DNA from: Petroclostridium xylanilyticum
GTDB lineage: Bacteria; Bacillota; Clostridia; SK-Y3
NCBI RefSeq assembly: GCF_002252565.1
Contig: NZ_NPML01000007.1
Span: 186,001-250,000, forward strand
Reading direction: 5' to 3'
Length of the DNA stretch: 64,000 nucleotides
The translations under genes and the position numbers were made by a program. The notes under the pieces are model-generated. The model worked only from the letters and a program-made list of their open reading frames with translations. It did no database searches and was not told the origin of the DNA. Shown here piece by piece: positions 1 through 8,573 of the stretch (its first letter is position 1; every line of letters begins with the position of its first letter).

Positions 1-360
1 CTTTCCCATGTCCTTCATACTGGAAGCACCAACTTCTTGGATTGTTATCTTCACTATTTCATCCAGTTGCTCTTCAGACAGCTGCTCAGGCAGGTAGCCC
101 ATCAAAACTTCGATTTCTTTATTTAAATTATCTATTAAATCCTGTCGGCCACTCTTTTCATATTCAGGGAGTACATCTTTTCGTTTCTTAACTTCTTTAG
201 AAATTACTTCAATAACTCCTTCATCGTCGAGAGTTACCTTATTATCTTTTTCAACCTGAAGGATTGCTGCTCTTGCCATCTGAACAGTATTCTTTCTGAT
301 CAAGTCCTTATCCTTCATAGCAGCCTTCATATCTTCCAATAATCTGTCTTTGAGGGACAC
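1..360 (-). CDS. GatB/YqeY domain protein (3' end outside window)
   Basis: The visible 120 residues are a mostly helical, charged protein starting MSLKDRLLEDMKAAMKDKD and containing GYLPEQLSEEQL. Both are typical of the stand-alone GatB/YqeY family (about 147 residues), which resembles the tRNA-binding tail of the amidotransferase subunit GatB. The C-terminus lies beyond base 1. The start is a GTG at 360, chosen because an AGGAGG Shine-Dalgarno sits ten bases upstream. The gene lies 44 bases downstream of rpsU on the same strand, the usual rpsU-yqeY pairing in Bacillota, so the two are probably co-transcribed. The molecular function of the stand-alone family is not settled. Confidence 0.9.
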   Translation of the reverse strand, partial: MSLKDRLLEDMKAAMKDKDLIRKNTVQMARAAILQVEKDNKVTLDDEGVIEVISKEVKKRKDVLPEYEKSGRQDLIDNLNKEIEVLMGYLPEQLSEEQLDEIVKITIQEVGASSMKDMGK

Positions 361-404
361 TTTTACCACCCCTCCTTTTTCCTAGAGTCAAACGTGCGTC
401 TTTT

Positions 405-581
405 TTACTTAAACTTTCTCTTTCTTGCGGCTTCGGATTTCTTTTTACGTTTTACACTTGGCTTTTCATAGTGTTCTCTCTTTCTGATTTCAGATAAAAC
501 ACCAGCTTTAGCACATTGACGTTTAAATCGGCGAAGTGCACTGTCTAATGACTCATTATCTTTTACTCTAATCTCTGACAT
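405..581 (-). CDS. rpsU: 30S ribosomal protein S21
   Basis: This 58-residue, very basic protein begins [20 protein letters not shown] and ends in a Lys/Arg-rich tail ([15 protein letters not shown]). Length and sequence are those of ribosomal protein S21, a small-subunit protein near the anti-Shine-Dalgarno region. A strong GGAGGGAGGG ribosome-binding site precedes the ATG. It is followed by the GatB/YqeY-like gene after 44 bases, and a sigma-A type promoter is visible about 100 bases upstream. Confidence 0.97.
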   Translation of the reverse strand: MSEIRVKDNESLDSALRRFKRQCAKAGVLSEIRKREHYEKPSVKRKKKSEAARKRKFK

Positions 582-681
582 TATATTTCCCTCCCTCCGC
601 TACTATCAATTGTGCGCGGTATAAGCTGTAAAACTTGCTTTGTAAATTAATGGGAACAAAACAAAACTACAACACAAAATA

Positions 682-711
682 ATTATACATTAAACTCTTA
701 AACCATGTCAA
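682..711 (-). promoter_or_regulatory. Sigma-A type promoter for rpsU-yqeY
   Basis: On the minus strand a perfect TTGACA (706-711) and a perfect TATAAT (682-687) are separated by 18 bases. Transcription would start near 675 and read into rpsU with a leader of roughly 95 bases. The assignment rests on consensus match and position only. Confidence 0.75.
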
Positions 712-759
712 TATGCATAATTCCCATAATTTTAACAAAATAATTATTAACTAATATTA

Positions 760-1242
<483 letters not shown>

Positions 1243-1250
1243 TTATATCT

Positions 1251-3890
1251 TCATTTAATTTGCTGCTCAATCAAACCTATGACCTTGTTCAGTGCCTCAT
1301 CAATCTTAGAAACATCCTTCCCACCGGCCTGTGCCATATCAGGTCTTCCGCCGCCACCGCCGCCGGCAGTCTTGGCCACTTCTTTTATGATATTGCCGGC
1401 ATGAATTCCTTTAGCAACTACATCTTTTGTCGCCATGACCACAAAATTTACCTTGCCTTCATTTCCTGTGGCAAGAGCTACTACCCCGGAACCCAGTTTA
1501 TTCCGCAGAGTATCCCCCATATTTCTCAAACCGTCCATATCCAATTCGTCCATTCTTGCAGTGACAACCTTGATACCTTTAACATGCACAGCCTTTGAAA
1601 GAATATCGTCTGCTGAGCTACGGACAAGTTTATTTCTTAAATTTTCAACTTCTTTCTGGCTGGTTTTTAATTCATTTACCAATGCTTCTGCTTTTTTAAC
1701 TATATCAGAAGAACTGCTTTTGAGAATAACCGCCACTTCTTCTAAGGCTTTCTCTTTGTTTGCAAAATAATCTAAGGCTTCCAGTCCTGTAACTGCTTCA
1801 ATTCTTCTAACCCCTGCAGCTACTCCTCCTTCACTTATAATCTTAAATGCCCCAACTTGGCTGGTGGATGTTAAATGCGACCCTCCACATAATTCAAGGC
1901 TGTAGTCGCCCATTTTTACAAGTCTTACAATACTGCCGTATTTTTCTCCAAACAGTGCAGTTGCTCCCATTTTTTTAGCTTCTTCAATCGGCATTTCTTT
2001 AGCTTCAATTGGAAGGCTGTCCAGTACTACCCTGTTTACTTCCCTCTCCACTTTATCTATTTCTTCTTTAGTCATGGCGGAATAATGGGAAAAGTCAAAT
2101 CTCAACCTGTCAGGTGCAACCTGTGAACCGGACTGTGCAACATGGTCTCCCAATACATTTCTTAGGGCTTTTTGTAATAGGTGGGTTGCAGTATGATTTC
2201 TGGATATCGCTTTTCTTCTCTCTAAATCAATCACTGCTTTAACTTCATCATTTTTGGATACCTCACCGGATTCTATTTCACAAATATGAAGGAATCTTCC
2301 CTCACCCTGTTTTTTACAATCCAGCACCCTGATTTTTACATTATTGCTTTCAAGTACCCCGGTATCGCCAACCTGACCGCCGCTTTCACCATAAAACGGT
2401 GTTTGGTCCAGGAGAATTGTAACCTGTTCTCCTTTGGAAGCCTTATCAACTTCTGTATTACCTTTGATAATAGCTAAAACGCGGGATATGGACGCAAACT
2501 GGAAGTACCCGGTAAACTGCGTACTGATATTTCTATCCATTTTTGAAAATACATCGTTGCCCCAAGCTGCAGAATCAGCTTCCTGGCGGGCAGCTCTCGC
2601 TCTTTCCCTTTGTTCATTCATTTCATGATTAAAACCTTCTTCATCTATTCCCATACCCTGTTCAGCCAGGATTTCTCTCGTCAAGTCAATGGGAAAACCA
2701 TAAGTATCGTATAATCTGAATGCTTTATCTCCGCTAAGTATCTTCTGGTTAGCTTCTTTTAATTCAGCGATATATTGGTTCAATATATTTAAACCCTGGT
2801 CTATGGTTTCATCAAATCTTTCTTCTTCAACTTTAATTACTTTTTTAATATATTCTCTTTTCTCCTCCAGTTCAGGGTAAGCCTCTTTTGATTCATTTAT
2901 TACTGTTTCGGCAACCTCATAAAGGAACGGCTTTTCAATTCCTAACAATTTACCATGGCGGGCTGCCCTTCTTAACAGCCTTCTTAATACATACCCTCTT
3001 CCTTCATTAGATGGAAGTATTCCATCCGAAACCATAAAAGTAGTGCTTCGGATATGGTCGGTAATTACTCTTAAAGAAATATCCTTTTTGGGGTCTTCTT
3101 TGTATTTTACCCCAGCAACTTTACTTACGTGCTCCATTATGTTTTTAACAGTGTCTACCTCAAATAGGGAATTAACCCCCTGCATGATGGCAGCCAGTCT
3201 TTCCAATCCCATTCCCGTATCAATGTTTGGATTGGGCAAACGGTTATAATTTCCCTGCTCATCCTTATCAAACTGCGTAAATACAAGGTTCCAGAATTCT
3301 ACAAACCTGTCACAATCACAGCCTACCGCACAATTTGGGTCACCGCAGCCAGCCTCTTCACCCCTGTCAAAGTATATTTCTGAGCATGGCCCGCAGGGAC
3401 CTGTGCCATGTTCCCAGAAATTGTCCTCCTTACCCATTCTTACAATTCTATCAGGGGCAACGCCAACTTCTTTGGTCCATATTTCAAAAGCTTCGTCATC
3501 TTCTTTATAGATGCTGACCCATAACCTGTCAACGGGTAATTTTAAGTCCTGGGTTACAAATTCCCACGCCCAGGCAGTAGCTTCCCTCTTAAAATAATCT
3601 CCGAAAGAAAAATTGCCCAGCATTTCAAAAAATGTACCATGTCGTGCCGTCTTACCCACACGTTCAATATCAGGAGTCCGGATACACTTCTGACAGGTAG
3701 TTATTCTTTTTCTGGGCGGTACTTCTTTCCCGGTAAAATAAGGCTTTAAAGGAGTCATACCTGCGTTAATTAACAAAATACTCGGGTCATTTTGAGGTAC
3801 CAGCGGAAAGCTTGGCAATCTCAAGTGACCTTTACTCTCAAAAAAGCTTAAGTATCTTTCTCTGATTTCATTTAAACCTAACTTTTGCAT
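1251..3890 (-). CDS. alaS: Alanyl-tRNA synthetase
   Basis: Full-length 879-residue AlaRS, charging tRNA-Ala in the cytoplasm. It has the class II catalytic core at the N-terminus ([22 protein letters not shown], then [19 protein letters not shown]), the editing domain with zinc-site HTATH near residue 566 and CGGSH near 665, and the C-terminal DHHA1/C-Ala region ending with a glycine run ([15 protein letters not shown]). All hallmark motifs are intact. The ATG is preceded by GAAAGGA. Expression is evidently controlled by the T-box leader directly upstream. The divergent-looking gap to the AI-2E permease gene is filled with that leader and a repeat. Confidence 0.99.
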   Translation of the reverse strand: MQKLGLNEIRERYLSFFESKGHLRLPSFPLVPQNDPSILLINAGMTPLKPYFTGKEVPPRKRITTCQKCIRTPDIERVGKTARHGTFFEMLGNFSFGDYFKREATAWAWEFVTQDLKLPVDRLWVSIYKEDDEAFEIWTKEVGVAPDRIVRMGKEDNFWEHGTGPCGPCSEIYFDRGEEAGCGDPNCAVGCDCDRFVEFWNLVFTQFDKDEQGNYNRLPNPNIDTGMGLERLAAIMQGVNSLFEVDTVKNIMEHVSKVAGVKYKEDPKKDISLRVITDHIRSTTFMVSDGILPSNEGRGYVLRRLLRRAARHGKLLGIEKPFLYEVAETVINESKEAYPELEEKREYIKKVIKVEEERFDETIDQGLNILNQYIAELKEANQKILSGDKAFRLYDTYGFPIDLTREILAEQGMGIDEEGFNHEMNEQRERARAARQEADSAAWGNDVFSKMDRNISTQFTGYFQFASISRVLAIIKGNTEVDKASKGEQVTILLDQTPFYGESGGQVGDTGVLESNNVKIRVLDCKKQGEGRFLHICEIESGEVSKNDEVKAVIDLERRKAISRNHTATHLLQKALRNVLGDHVAQSGSQVAPDRLRFDFSHYSAMTKEEIDKVEREVNRVVLDSLPIEAKEMPIEEAKKMGATALFGEKYGSIVRLVKMGDYSLELCGGSHLTSTSQVGAFKIISEGGVAAGVRRIEAVTGLEALDYFANKEKALEEVAVILKSSSSDIVKKAEALVNELKTSQKEVENLRNKLVRSSADDILSKAVHVKGIKVVTARMDELDMDGLRNMGDTLRNKLGSGVVALATGNEGKVNFVVMATKDVVAKGIHAGNIIKEVAKTAGGGGGGRPDMAQAGGKDVSKIDEALNKVIGLIEQQIK

Positions 3891-3975
3891 ATTATCTTCC
3901 TTTCATGTATTAGTCCATAGTTCACAGTTAACAGATAAAAAAATTGGGAAATCAATTCCCCACTATCCAAAACAA

Positions 3976-4241
3976 AAACTCTCGTCCTAATTAAGTATAA
4001 ATCTTAGGGACGAGAGTCATTCACGCGGTACCACCCTAGTTGATGAAGAACAGATACGTTCCTCAACCACTCTGCAGTCTTAACGCAACCAACGCCGATG
4101 GATACTTATCTACCTTCACCATCAGAACTCGGGAGCTGCTTCTATCAACTTATGCAAAGAGTCTTTCAGCCGGGGACTCTCTCTCTGGATACACTATATT
4201 GATATACTATTCTCCGTCATTGTACTTTCAATATTATTCTA
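3976..4241 (-). promoter_or_regulatory. T-box riboswitch leader of alaS
   Basis: On the minus strand the leader carries the conserved T-box sequence AGGGTGGTACCGCG (4022-4037). A strong terminator hairpin follows at 3978-4016 with stem arms ACTCTCGTCC/GGACGAGAGT and a T-rich tail. Uncharged tRNA-Ala would stabilise the antiterminator and allow alaS transcription (family knowledge). In the Stem I region the sequence GAAGCAGCTCCC (4131-4142) offers two alanine codons, GCA (4137-4139) and GCT (4134-4136), as the specifier. I cannot decide between them without folding. Placement next to alaS fits either. Confidence 0.95.
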
Positions 4242-4247
4242 TGTGAA

Positions 4248-4276
4248 ATTATATATAAATGCTAAAATTCTGTCAA
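4248..4276 (-). promoter_or_regulatory. Sigma-A type promoter of the alaS T-box leader
   Basis: A perfect TTGACA (4271-4276) and perfect TATAAT (4248-4253) are spaced by exactly 17 bases on the minus strand. Transcription should begin near 4241, at the 5' edge of the T-box leader. Confidence 0.85.
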
Positions 4277-4327
4277 TAACAACTTTTTCATACTAACTGC
4301 CACGCCGGGCGCACCCGGCACAAATAA

Positions 4328-4466
4328 TGATGAAAATATGCTTGATTGCTCAGGGCTGCGACATGGGGACGGTTCCTCAGTCGCATGAAAAGCGCATTCG
4401 ACAGATGAACCGTCCCCATGTCGCAGCCCTTCTTCCTGCTAAACCGGACTTTTTCTGTGGTTTCGG
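4328..4466. repeat. Dispersed hairpin repeat, family A
   Basis: A perfect 23-base inverted repeat (arms 4353-4375 and 4407-4429) contains the words GCGACATGGGGACGGTTC and its complement around a 31-base loop. The element is highly similar to the inverted copy at 5734-5945, including the loop and flanks. Open frames on both strands here are artefacts of this palindrome. Short GGGGACGGTTC words like these are common near REP-type sequences in Bacillota, which is recollection. No transposase is in the window. Confidence 0.85.
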
Positions 4467-4505
4467 TTTTACTCCCCACTCCCCACTGTTCACTCTCCAC
4501 TATTT

Positions 4506-5549
4506 TCATACTATACTTTGAATAATCCTATGACCAAGTACCTTTAAAATACCTGCAATAGGGACTGCCAACAGCATGCCTATTAATCCAAAGAACTTCC
4601 CTCCTGCTAAAACCGCAATAATAATTACAACAGGATGCAGTCCCACCTTGTTTCCTATAATTTTAGGCGATAAAACAGCTCCTTCCAGCTGTTGAACCAA
4701 AAAGTACAGTAGTAAAACCCATATAATTTTGACAGGGTTATCAATAAATGCAACGATTACTGCCGGAACAACTCCTAAAAACGGGCCGAAATAGGGGATA
4801 ACATCCAGCAGCCCAGCGATGATGCCTAATATTAAGGAATATTTTATCCCCAGTATCCATAGACCAGCAGCTGTTAAAAGACTCATAATCATGGCTACAA
4901 ACAATTGTCCCCTTATAAATCCTGATAGAACAACATCAATATCCCTCACCAGGACAAAAATCCATTCGCGTCCTTTTCTTGGGACAAAAGAAACAAGTAC
5001 TTTTTTAAATTTTTCTATATCTTTCATCATGTAAAACGCTATCACAACAGCCAGGATAATATCGAAAAAAAGAGAAAAGGCTCCTGTAATTACTCCAACC
5101 ATGGTTTGTAAAGTATTCATTAATGATTGCTGTATATTGTATATATTTTGATCCAATAATTCTTTAATTCTAATAGGTAGTTCGCTATGTCTATACCTTA
5201 TTACAAACTCATAAAACAATATATTATATCTTTCAAGATAAACCGGGATTGTCTGGGTTAATTCTCTTATACTCCTGATCAATTCAGGAACTAAAAAACC
5301 CAACGCAACTCCGACAGCTGCAATTACAAAAAAATAGATTATGATAATACCTAAGCTCCTGGGGATTTTTTTATCTTCAAGAATATTTACCAGAGGATTG
5401 ATTAGATATGTTAATAACAACGCGATAAAAACCGGACTTAATATCTCCAACAATGGCTTCCGAATAGAGTATATAAAATAAATTAATAGGAAAATTAATA
5501 TAATAATTATAGCATACAAGATATATTTCTTAAGTGCTATCTGATACAT
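4506..5549 (-). CDS. AI-2E family transporter (PerM/YdiK type)
   Basis: A 347-residue polytopic membrane protein. It has hydrophobic N-terminal helices (YILYAIIIILIFLLIYFIYS and the following segment), a soluble middle part, and a C-terminal helical hairpin region with GLLDVIPYFGPFLGVVPAVI. That last motif is characteristic of the AI-2E transporter/UPF0118 family. Members have been linked to autoinducer-2 or ion export, but the substrate here cannot be read. The start ATG follows GGGAGATATCGGG. It lies upstream of alaS, as often in Clostridia, but is separated by a promoter and T-box. The stop codon (TGA) is embedded in short GTGGGGAG-type repeat words. Confidence 0.92.
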   Translation of the reverse strand: MYQIALKKYILYAIIIILIFLLIYFIYSIRKPLLEILSPVFIALLLTYLINPLVNILEDKKIPRSLGIIIIYFFVIAAVGVALGFLVPELIRSIRELTQTIPVYLERYNILFYEFVIRYRHSELPIRIKELLDQNIYNIQQSLMNTLQTMVGVITGAFSLFFDIILAVVIAFYMMKDIEKFKKVLVSFVPRKGREWIFVLVRDIDVVLSGFIRGQLFVAMIMSLLTAAGLWILGIKYSLILGIIAGLLDVIPYFGPFLGVVPAVIVAFIDNPVKIIWVLLLYFLVQQLEGAVLSPKIIGNKVGLHPVVIIIAVLAGGKFFGLIGMLLAVPIAGILKVLGHRIIQSIV

Positions 5550-5637
5550 CCCGATATCTCCCGCTTTACTTTATAGCAATGTTCTTATTTTTCCTTAACC
5601 TCCATGACCTTCTTCAAAAAACCATAAATGACAATAA

Positions 5638-5676
5638 AAATTGTTCGTAGTTCGTGGTTCATAGTTGTTATATAGA
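5638..5676. repeat. Short-word repeat tract (GTTCGTAGTTCGTGG type)
   Basis: The tract reads GTTCGTAGTTCGTGGTTCAT with an eight-base quasi-period. It belongs to the same class of tracts as those at 6728, 11770, 20416, 30998, 40319 and 61039. No gene is visible between 5550 and 5981; this tract and the next hairpin element account for most of the gap. Confidence 0.6.
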
Positions 5677-5733
5677 ACGCACTAAATATATTACATATAC
5701 GGTCAGGAACGCGACATGAAGATAGTTCAAAAT

Positions 5734-5945
5734 CACTGAAAAAGTGCCTCAACAGTCAGTGGCAACACACGGGGACCTGTCCGAAACCACTGAAAAAGTT
5801 CGGTTCAGCAGGAAGAAGGGCTGCGACTTGGGGACGGTTCATCTGTCGAATGCGCTTTTCATGCGACTGAGGAACCGTCCCCATGTCGAAGCCCTGAGCA
5901 ATCAAGCACTTTTTCAGCAGTTTCGGACAGGTCCTCTGTCTTGTA
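5734..5945. repeat. Complete nested-hairpin repeat, family A
   Basis: Two nested inverted repeats are visible. The outer arms are 5773-5799 and 5908-5934 (27 bases, two mismatches), and the inner arms are 5818-5840 and 5872-5894 (23 bases, two mismatches). The inner part is the inverse orientation of the copy at 4328-4466. The outer arms carry GACCTGTCCGAAAC. The whole could fold into one long hairpin of about 160 bases. It encodes nothing credible. It resembles a non-autonomous miniature element, but no target duplication was identified. Confidence 0.85.
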
Positions 5946-5981
5946 AAAACCACACAAGACAGGAGGTTCAGTCCCTGGTTG

Positions 5982-6158
5982 TTAACCTCTCATATCAATA
6001 ATATCTTCAATAATATCTCCAACTGTCCTCATAAAGTTATTAGTTTTTCTTCGCATTATCTTTTTATCTCTTCTATCCATAGGATTTACCATCATACTGA
6101 GAGTAGCACCAATGATTGTTCCGGTAATTAGCCCTCTGGTAAAATTATTTCTTCTCAT
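5982..6158 (-). CDS. Small membrane-anchored protein (YtxH-like)
   Basis: A 58-residue protein, MRRNNFTRGLITGTIIGATL followed by SMMVNPMDRRDKK and a basic/amphipathic tail. The Gly/Thr/Ile-rich stretch at residues 9-24 followed by a charged tail resembles YtxH-type small proteins. Its ATG overlaps the last 14 bases of the PRC-barrel gene, with AAAGGAAG upstream, so the two are likely translationally coupled. Function unknown. The start is well supported; the family assignment is tentative. Confidence 0.75.
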   Translation of the reverse strand: MRRNNFTRGLITGTIIGATLSMMVNPMDRRDKKIMRRKTNNFMRTVGDIIEDIIDMRG

Positions 6159-6702
6159 TTTTACTACTTCCTTTCAATAAATATTTTTTTATTCCTTTAC
6201 CGTTAGTTTTAAGCTGATGTACTTTTTCACTTTCTACAATTACTATTCCCTTTTCTAATTGTATTGATTCAGTAGCGGGAATAAATTTTCTTCCTTCAAT
6301 CAGGTCCTGCACAATACCGTCGGATATTTCAATTTCTTCCAGCATTCCAATTTCAAAATCAAAGGAAGCATCTTGAACCGTGCCAAGATTAACTCCACTA
6401 TCAGTATAGACCTGCAAATCCACTATTTCATCTCGGTATTTTTTCATATTTGGTAATTGAGGAAGTTGATCTAAAGATATCACACATTTCTCATCCTTCA
6501 CTAAGATGGCACTCCTGCCAGCTTTTACTATATCTTCTACTTTTATCGCTTTTGTATTTGACATAATTTTTTTATTGTTAATAATAAGGGCTAAGATTTT
6601 TTTTGTAGTGGAAATGAATATTATGTCTTTTACCACACCTATTCTATTGCCTGTAGATATGCTTATCACCGGCAGGCCGATGATCTCACTAAATTTTAGC
6701 AT
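6145..6702 (-). CDS. PRC-barrel domain protein
   Basis: A 185-residue soluble protein with two tandem PRC-barrel-like units. The first covers about residues 1-80 (KFSEIIGLPVISISTGNRIG, VVKDIIF) and the second about 85-150 (YRDEIVDLQVYTDSGVNLG). PRC barrels are small beta-barrels found in RimM, photosynthetic H-subunits and sporulation proteins such as YlmC, and usually mediate binding. The ATG at 6702 is preferred because GGAG lies eight bases upstream; a GTG three codons earlier lacks such spacing. The downstream small membrane protein gene overlaps it, suggesting a membrane-associated pair. The exact role is unknown. Confidence 0.85.
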   Translation of the reverse strand: MLKFSEIIGLPVISISTGNRIGVVKDIIFISTTKKILALIINNKKIMSNTKAIKVEDIVKAGRSAILVKDEKCVISLDQLPQLPNMKKYRDEIVDLQVYTDSGVNLGTVQDASFDFEIGMLEEIEISDGIVQDLIEGRKFIPATESIQLEKGIVIVESEKVHQLKTNGKGIKKYLLKGSSKNEKK

Positions 6703-6727
6703 AATACCCACTCCATAAATCCCTTAA

Positions 6728-6782
6728 GTTCATGGCTCATAGAATGAAGGTTTTTACCACGAACTAAGAACTATAAACCATT
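6728..6782. repeat. Short-word inverted repeat tract
   Basis: GTTCATGGCTCATAG at the left and ACGAACTAAGAACTATAAAC at the right form an imperfect inverted pair around a T-rich centre. It belongs to the same class of GTTC-based tracts found elsewhere in the window. It lies just upstream of the PRC-barrel gene. Confidence 0.5.
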
Positions 6783-6852
6783 TTCATTCTAACTAATTCT
6801 ACAATATATTATCTCACTAAATTTTAAAAAAATTCGCAAGCAATTTATATGC

Positions 6853-6881
6853 TTGACTATATCGGAAATCTATTATATACT
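6853..6881 (+). promoter_or_regulatory. Candidate promoter for the DUF1015 gene
   Basis: TTGACT (6853-6858) and TATACT (6876-6881) lie 17 bases apart on the plus strand, 320 bases before the DUF1015 start. No closer promoter was recognised. The 180-base palindromic repeat at 6975-7154 lies between this promoter and the gene. Assignment is by consensus only. Confidence 0.45.
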
Positions 6882-6974
6882 TTGCATTGAAAAATTTAAT
6901 TTTATTTTATTAATGTAGTAAAGTATGAAATCGCAGCAATAAAGTAATTAATAATATTAACTTAATTTAACTCA

Positions 6975-7154
6975 TTGTGCTAGCTTAAATATGGTGGAAA
7001 GAACGTTGCGAAAAGGCTGTAGAGCCTGTTAACGAAGTGGAGGAAAAGTCGCATCACCCGTTTGAGCGATAGCAAGTTTGATGCGACCCGGAATGAGTTT
7101 ACAGGCTCTAAGCTTTGTAGCTTTGTTCTTGGAATCATATTTAAGCTAGCACAA
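6975..7154. repeat. Palindromic repeat element, family C (composite)
   Basis: The ends are near-perfect inverted repeats, TTGTGCTAGCTTAAATATG (6975-6993) and its complement ending at 7154. Inside lies the family core GGAAAGAACGTTGCGAAAAG followed by GTAGAGCCTGTTAA, and a second inner hairpin with GTCGCATCA/TGATGCGAC. The core recurs at 28960-29023, 45943-46003 and as a fragment at 40430. The size and palindromic ends suggest a miniature mobile element. A short frame across it on the minus strand is not credible as a gene. Confidence 0.8.
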
Positions 7155-7200
7155 CACGTTAGTTTAGCTGTGGTAAAGAAATTAATTGTGGGGTGACAAA

Positions 7201-8523
7201 ATGGCACATATTATTCCTTTTAAAGGGCTGCGTTATAATAATGAAATGATTAAAGATCTAAGTTTGGTTACTACTCCTCCTTATGATGTTATTTCTCCTT
7301 CTGCCCAGGAAAACTATTATAACATGCATCCCAATAACGTTATTCGACTGGAATTAGGAAAAGAATATGCCGGCGATGGCCAGGACAACAACAAGTATAC
7401 CAGGGCCGCTTCTTATCTCAATGAATGGATAGCCAGCGGAATATTGACTTTTGAAGCAAGCCCGGCTTTATATCTTTATGAACAGGTATTTACATTAAAA
7501 AATGGAGTTATAAAATCCTGCAAAGGCATTGTAGCTTTAGTTGAACTTGAAGAATTTTCAAAGGGCGTTATTCTTCCCCATGAAGAGACCCTGTCTAAAG
7601 CAAAAACTGATAGGTTCAATTTAATGTCAACTACTTACAGCAATTTTAGCCAGATATTTTCTCTTTATATGGATGCTGAGAAAAAAGTTACCGGTTTGAT
7701 AAACAGGTTATCTGAAGAACCTCCCCATATCAGCTTTAAGTCTGCTGACAATATTATTCAAAATCTCTGGATCATAACGAATGAATCTGTCATTGCTGAA
7801 ATTCAAGAGTATTTTAAGGATAAACAGCTATTTATTGCTGATGGTCATCACCGTTACGAAACAGCTCTAAACTTTAGAAACAAGTTAAGAGAAGAAAATC
7901 CTCAATACTCCAAGGATGACTTATTTAACTACGTTATGATGATGCTTGTGGAAATGGATGACCCTGGCCTGGTGGTATTTCCCACACATCGTGTCGTAAA
8001 AGACCTTGAAAAGTTTGATGAACAAGTTCTTATCGATCAGTTAAAAGAAAATTTTGATGTTGAAAGAATTGCACAAGATCACGGCACAAAAGAATTAAAT
8101 ATACTCATTGAGGAAGAATTAAACGCCAGAAGTAATGATAAGGTTTTCGGGCTTTACACAGGCAAGGATTACTATTATATACTCACTCTTAAAAATATTG
8201 ATGTAATGGCAGAAATGCTGCCTAACAAGTCTGCAGCTTATAGAAATTTAGACGTTAGTATCCTGCATACCTTGATCCTTGACAGGATTTTAGGCATTGA
8301 TGCAGAAAATATGGCAAACCAGAAAAACTTGACCTATACAAGAGATTCACTGGAAGCTGTCGAATGGGTTAGAAGCGGAGGTTTTCAATGTTCCTTCCTG
8401 CTCAATGCAACAAAAGTTCATGAAATAAAGGACGTTTCTCTGGCAAAAGAAAAAATGCCCCAGAAATCCACATATTTCTATCCAAAGGTGATAACCGGGT
8501 TAGTCATGAATAAATTTAAATAA
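7201..8523 (+). CDS. DUF1015 family protein
   Basis: A 440-residue soluble protein of the DUF1015 family, with TPPYDVIS at residues 25-32, LPHEETLSKAKTDR around 125-138 and the hallmark ADGHHRYETA at 213-222. The start ATG at 7201 follows GGGGTGA; an upstream in-frame start is rejected. The gene is convergent with serA-serC and shares their terminator hairpin. DUF1015 genes are, as I recall, often next to serA/serC in Clostridia and other anaerobes, which suggests a role in serine metabolism. The DGHHR signature recalls the ParB/sulfiredoxin-like fold that includes free-serine kinases. That is inference; the family function is not established here. Confidence 0.9.
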   Translation: MAHIIPFKGLRYNNEMIKDLSLVTTPPYDVISPSAQENYYNMHPNNVIRLELGKEYAGDGQDNNKYTRAASYLNEWIASGILTFEASPALYLYEQVFTLKNGVIKSCKGIVALVELEEFSKGVILPHEETLSKAKTDRFNLMSTTYSNFSQIFSLYMDAEKKVTGLINRLSEEPPHISFKSADNIIQNLWIITNESVIAEIQEYFKDKQLFIADGHHRYETALNFRNKLREENPQYSKDDLFNYVMMMLVEMDDPGLVVFPTHRVVKDLEKFDEQVLIDQLKENFDVERIAQDHGTKELNILIEEELNARSNDKVFGLYTGKDYYYILTLKNIDVMAEMLPNKSAAYRNLDVSILHTLILDRILGIDAENMANQKNLTYTRDSLEAVEWVRSGGFQCSFLLNATKVHEIKDVSLAKEKMPQKSTYFYPKVITGLVMNKFK

Positions 8524-8565
8524 AAAAAATTGCAGTAGCTTCTTACAGCTACTGCAATTTTTTTA
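8524..8565. terminator. Bidirectional terminator between DUF1015 gene and serA
   Basis: A 14-base-pair stem (AAATTGCAGTAGCT, 8527-8540, with its complement at 8547-8560) is flanked by A-rich and T-rich runs on both sides. It can therefore stop transcription arriving from either convergent gene. Confidence 0.9.
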
Positions 8566-8573
8566 TTATTGCT

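Noticed and set aside
4288-4521. Open frames on both strands with a shared protein-like sequence, also recurring at 5744-6001
   Set aside because: They are produced by the palindromic family A repeat; the same residues appear from both copies and no ribosome-binding site or family match exists.
6980-7207. A 75-codon minus-strand frame before the DUF1015 gene
   Set aside because: It lies inside the palindromic family C element and shows no family features.
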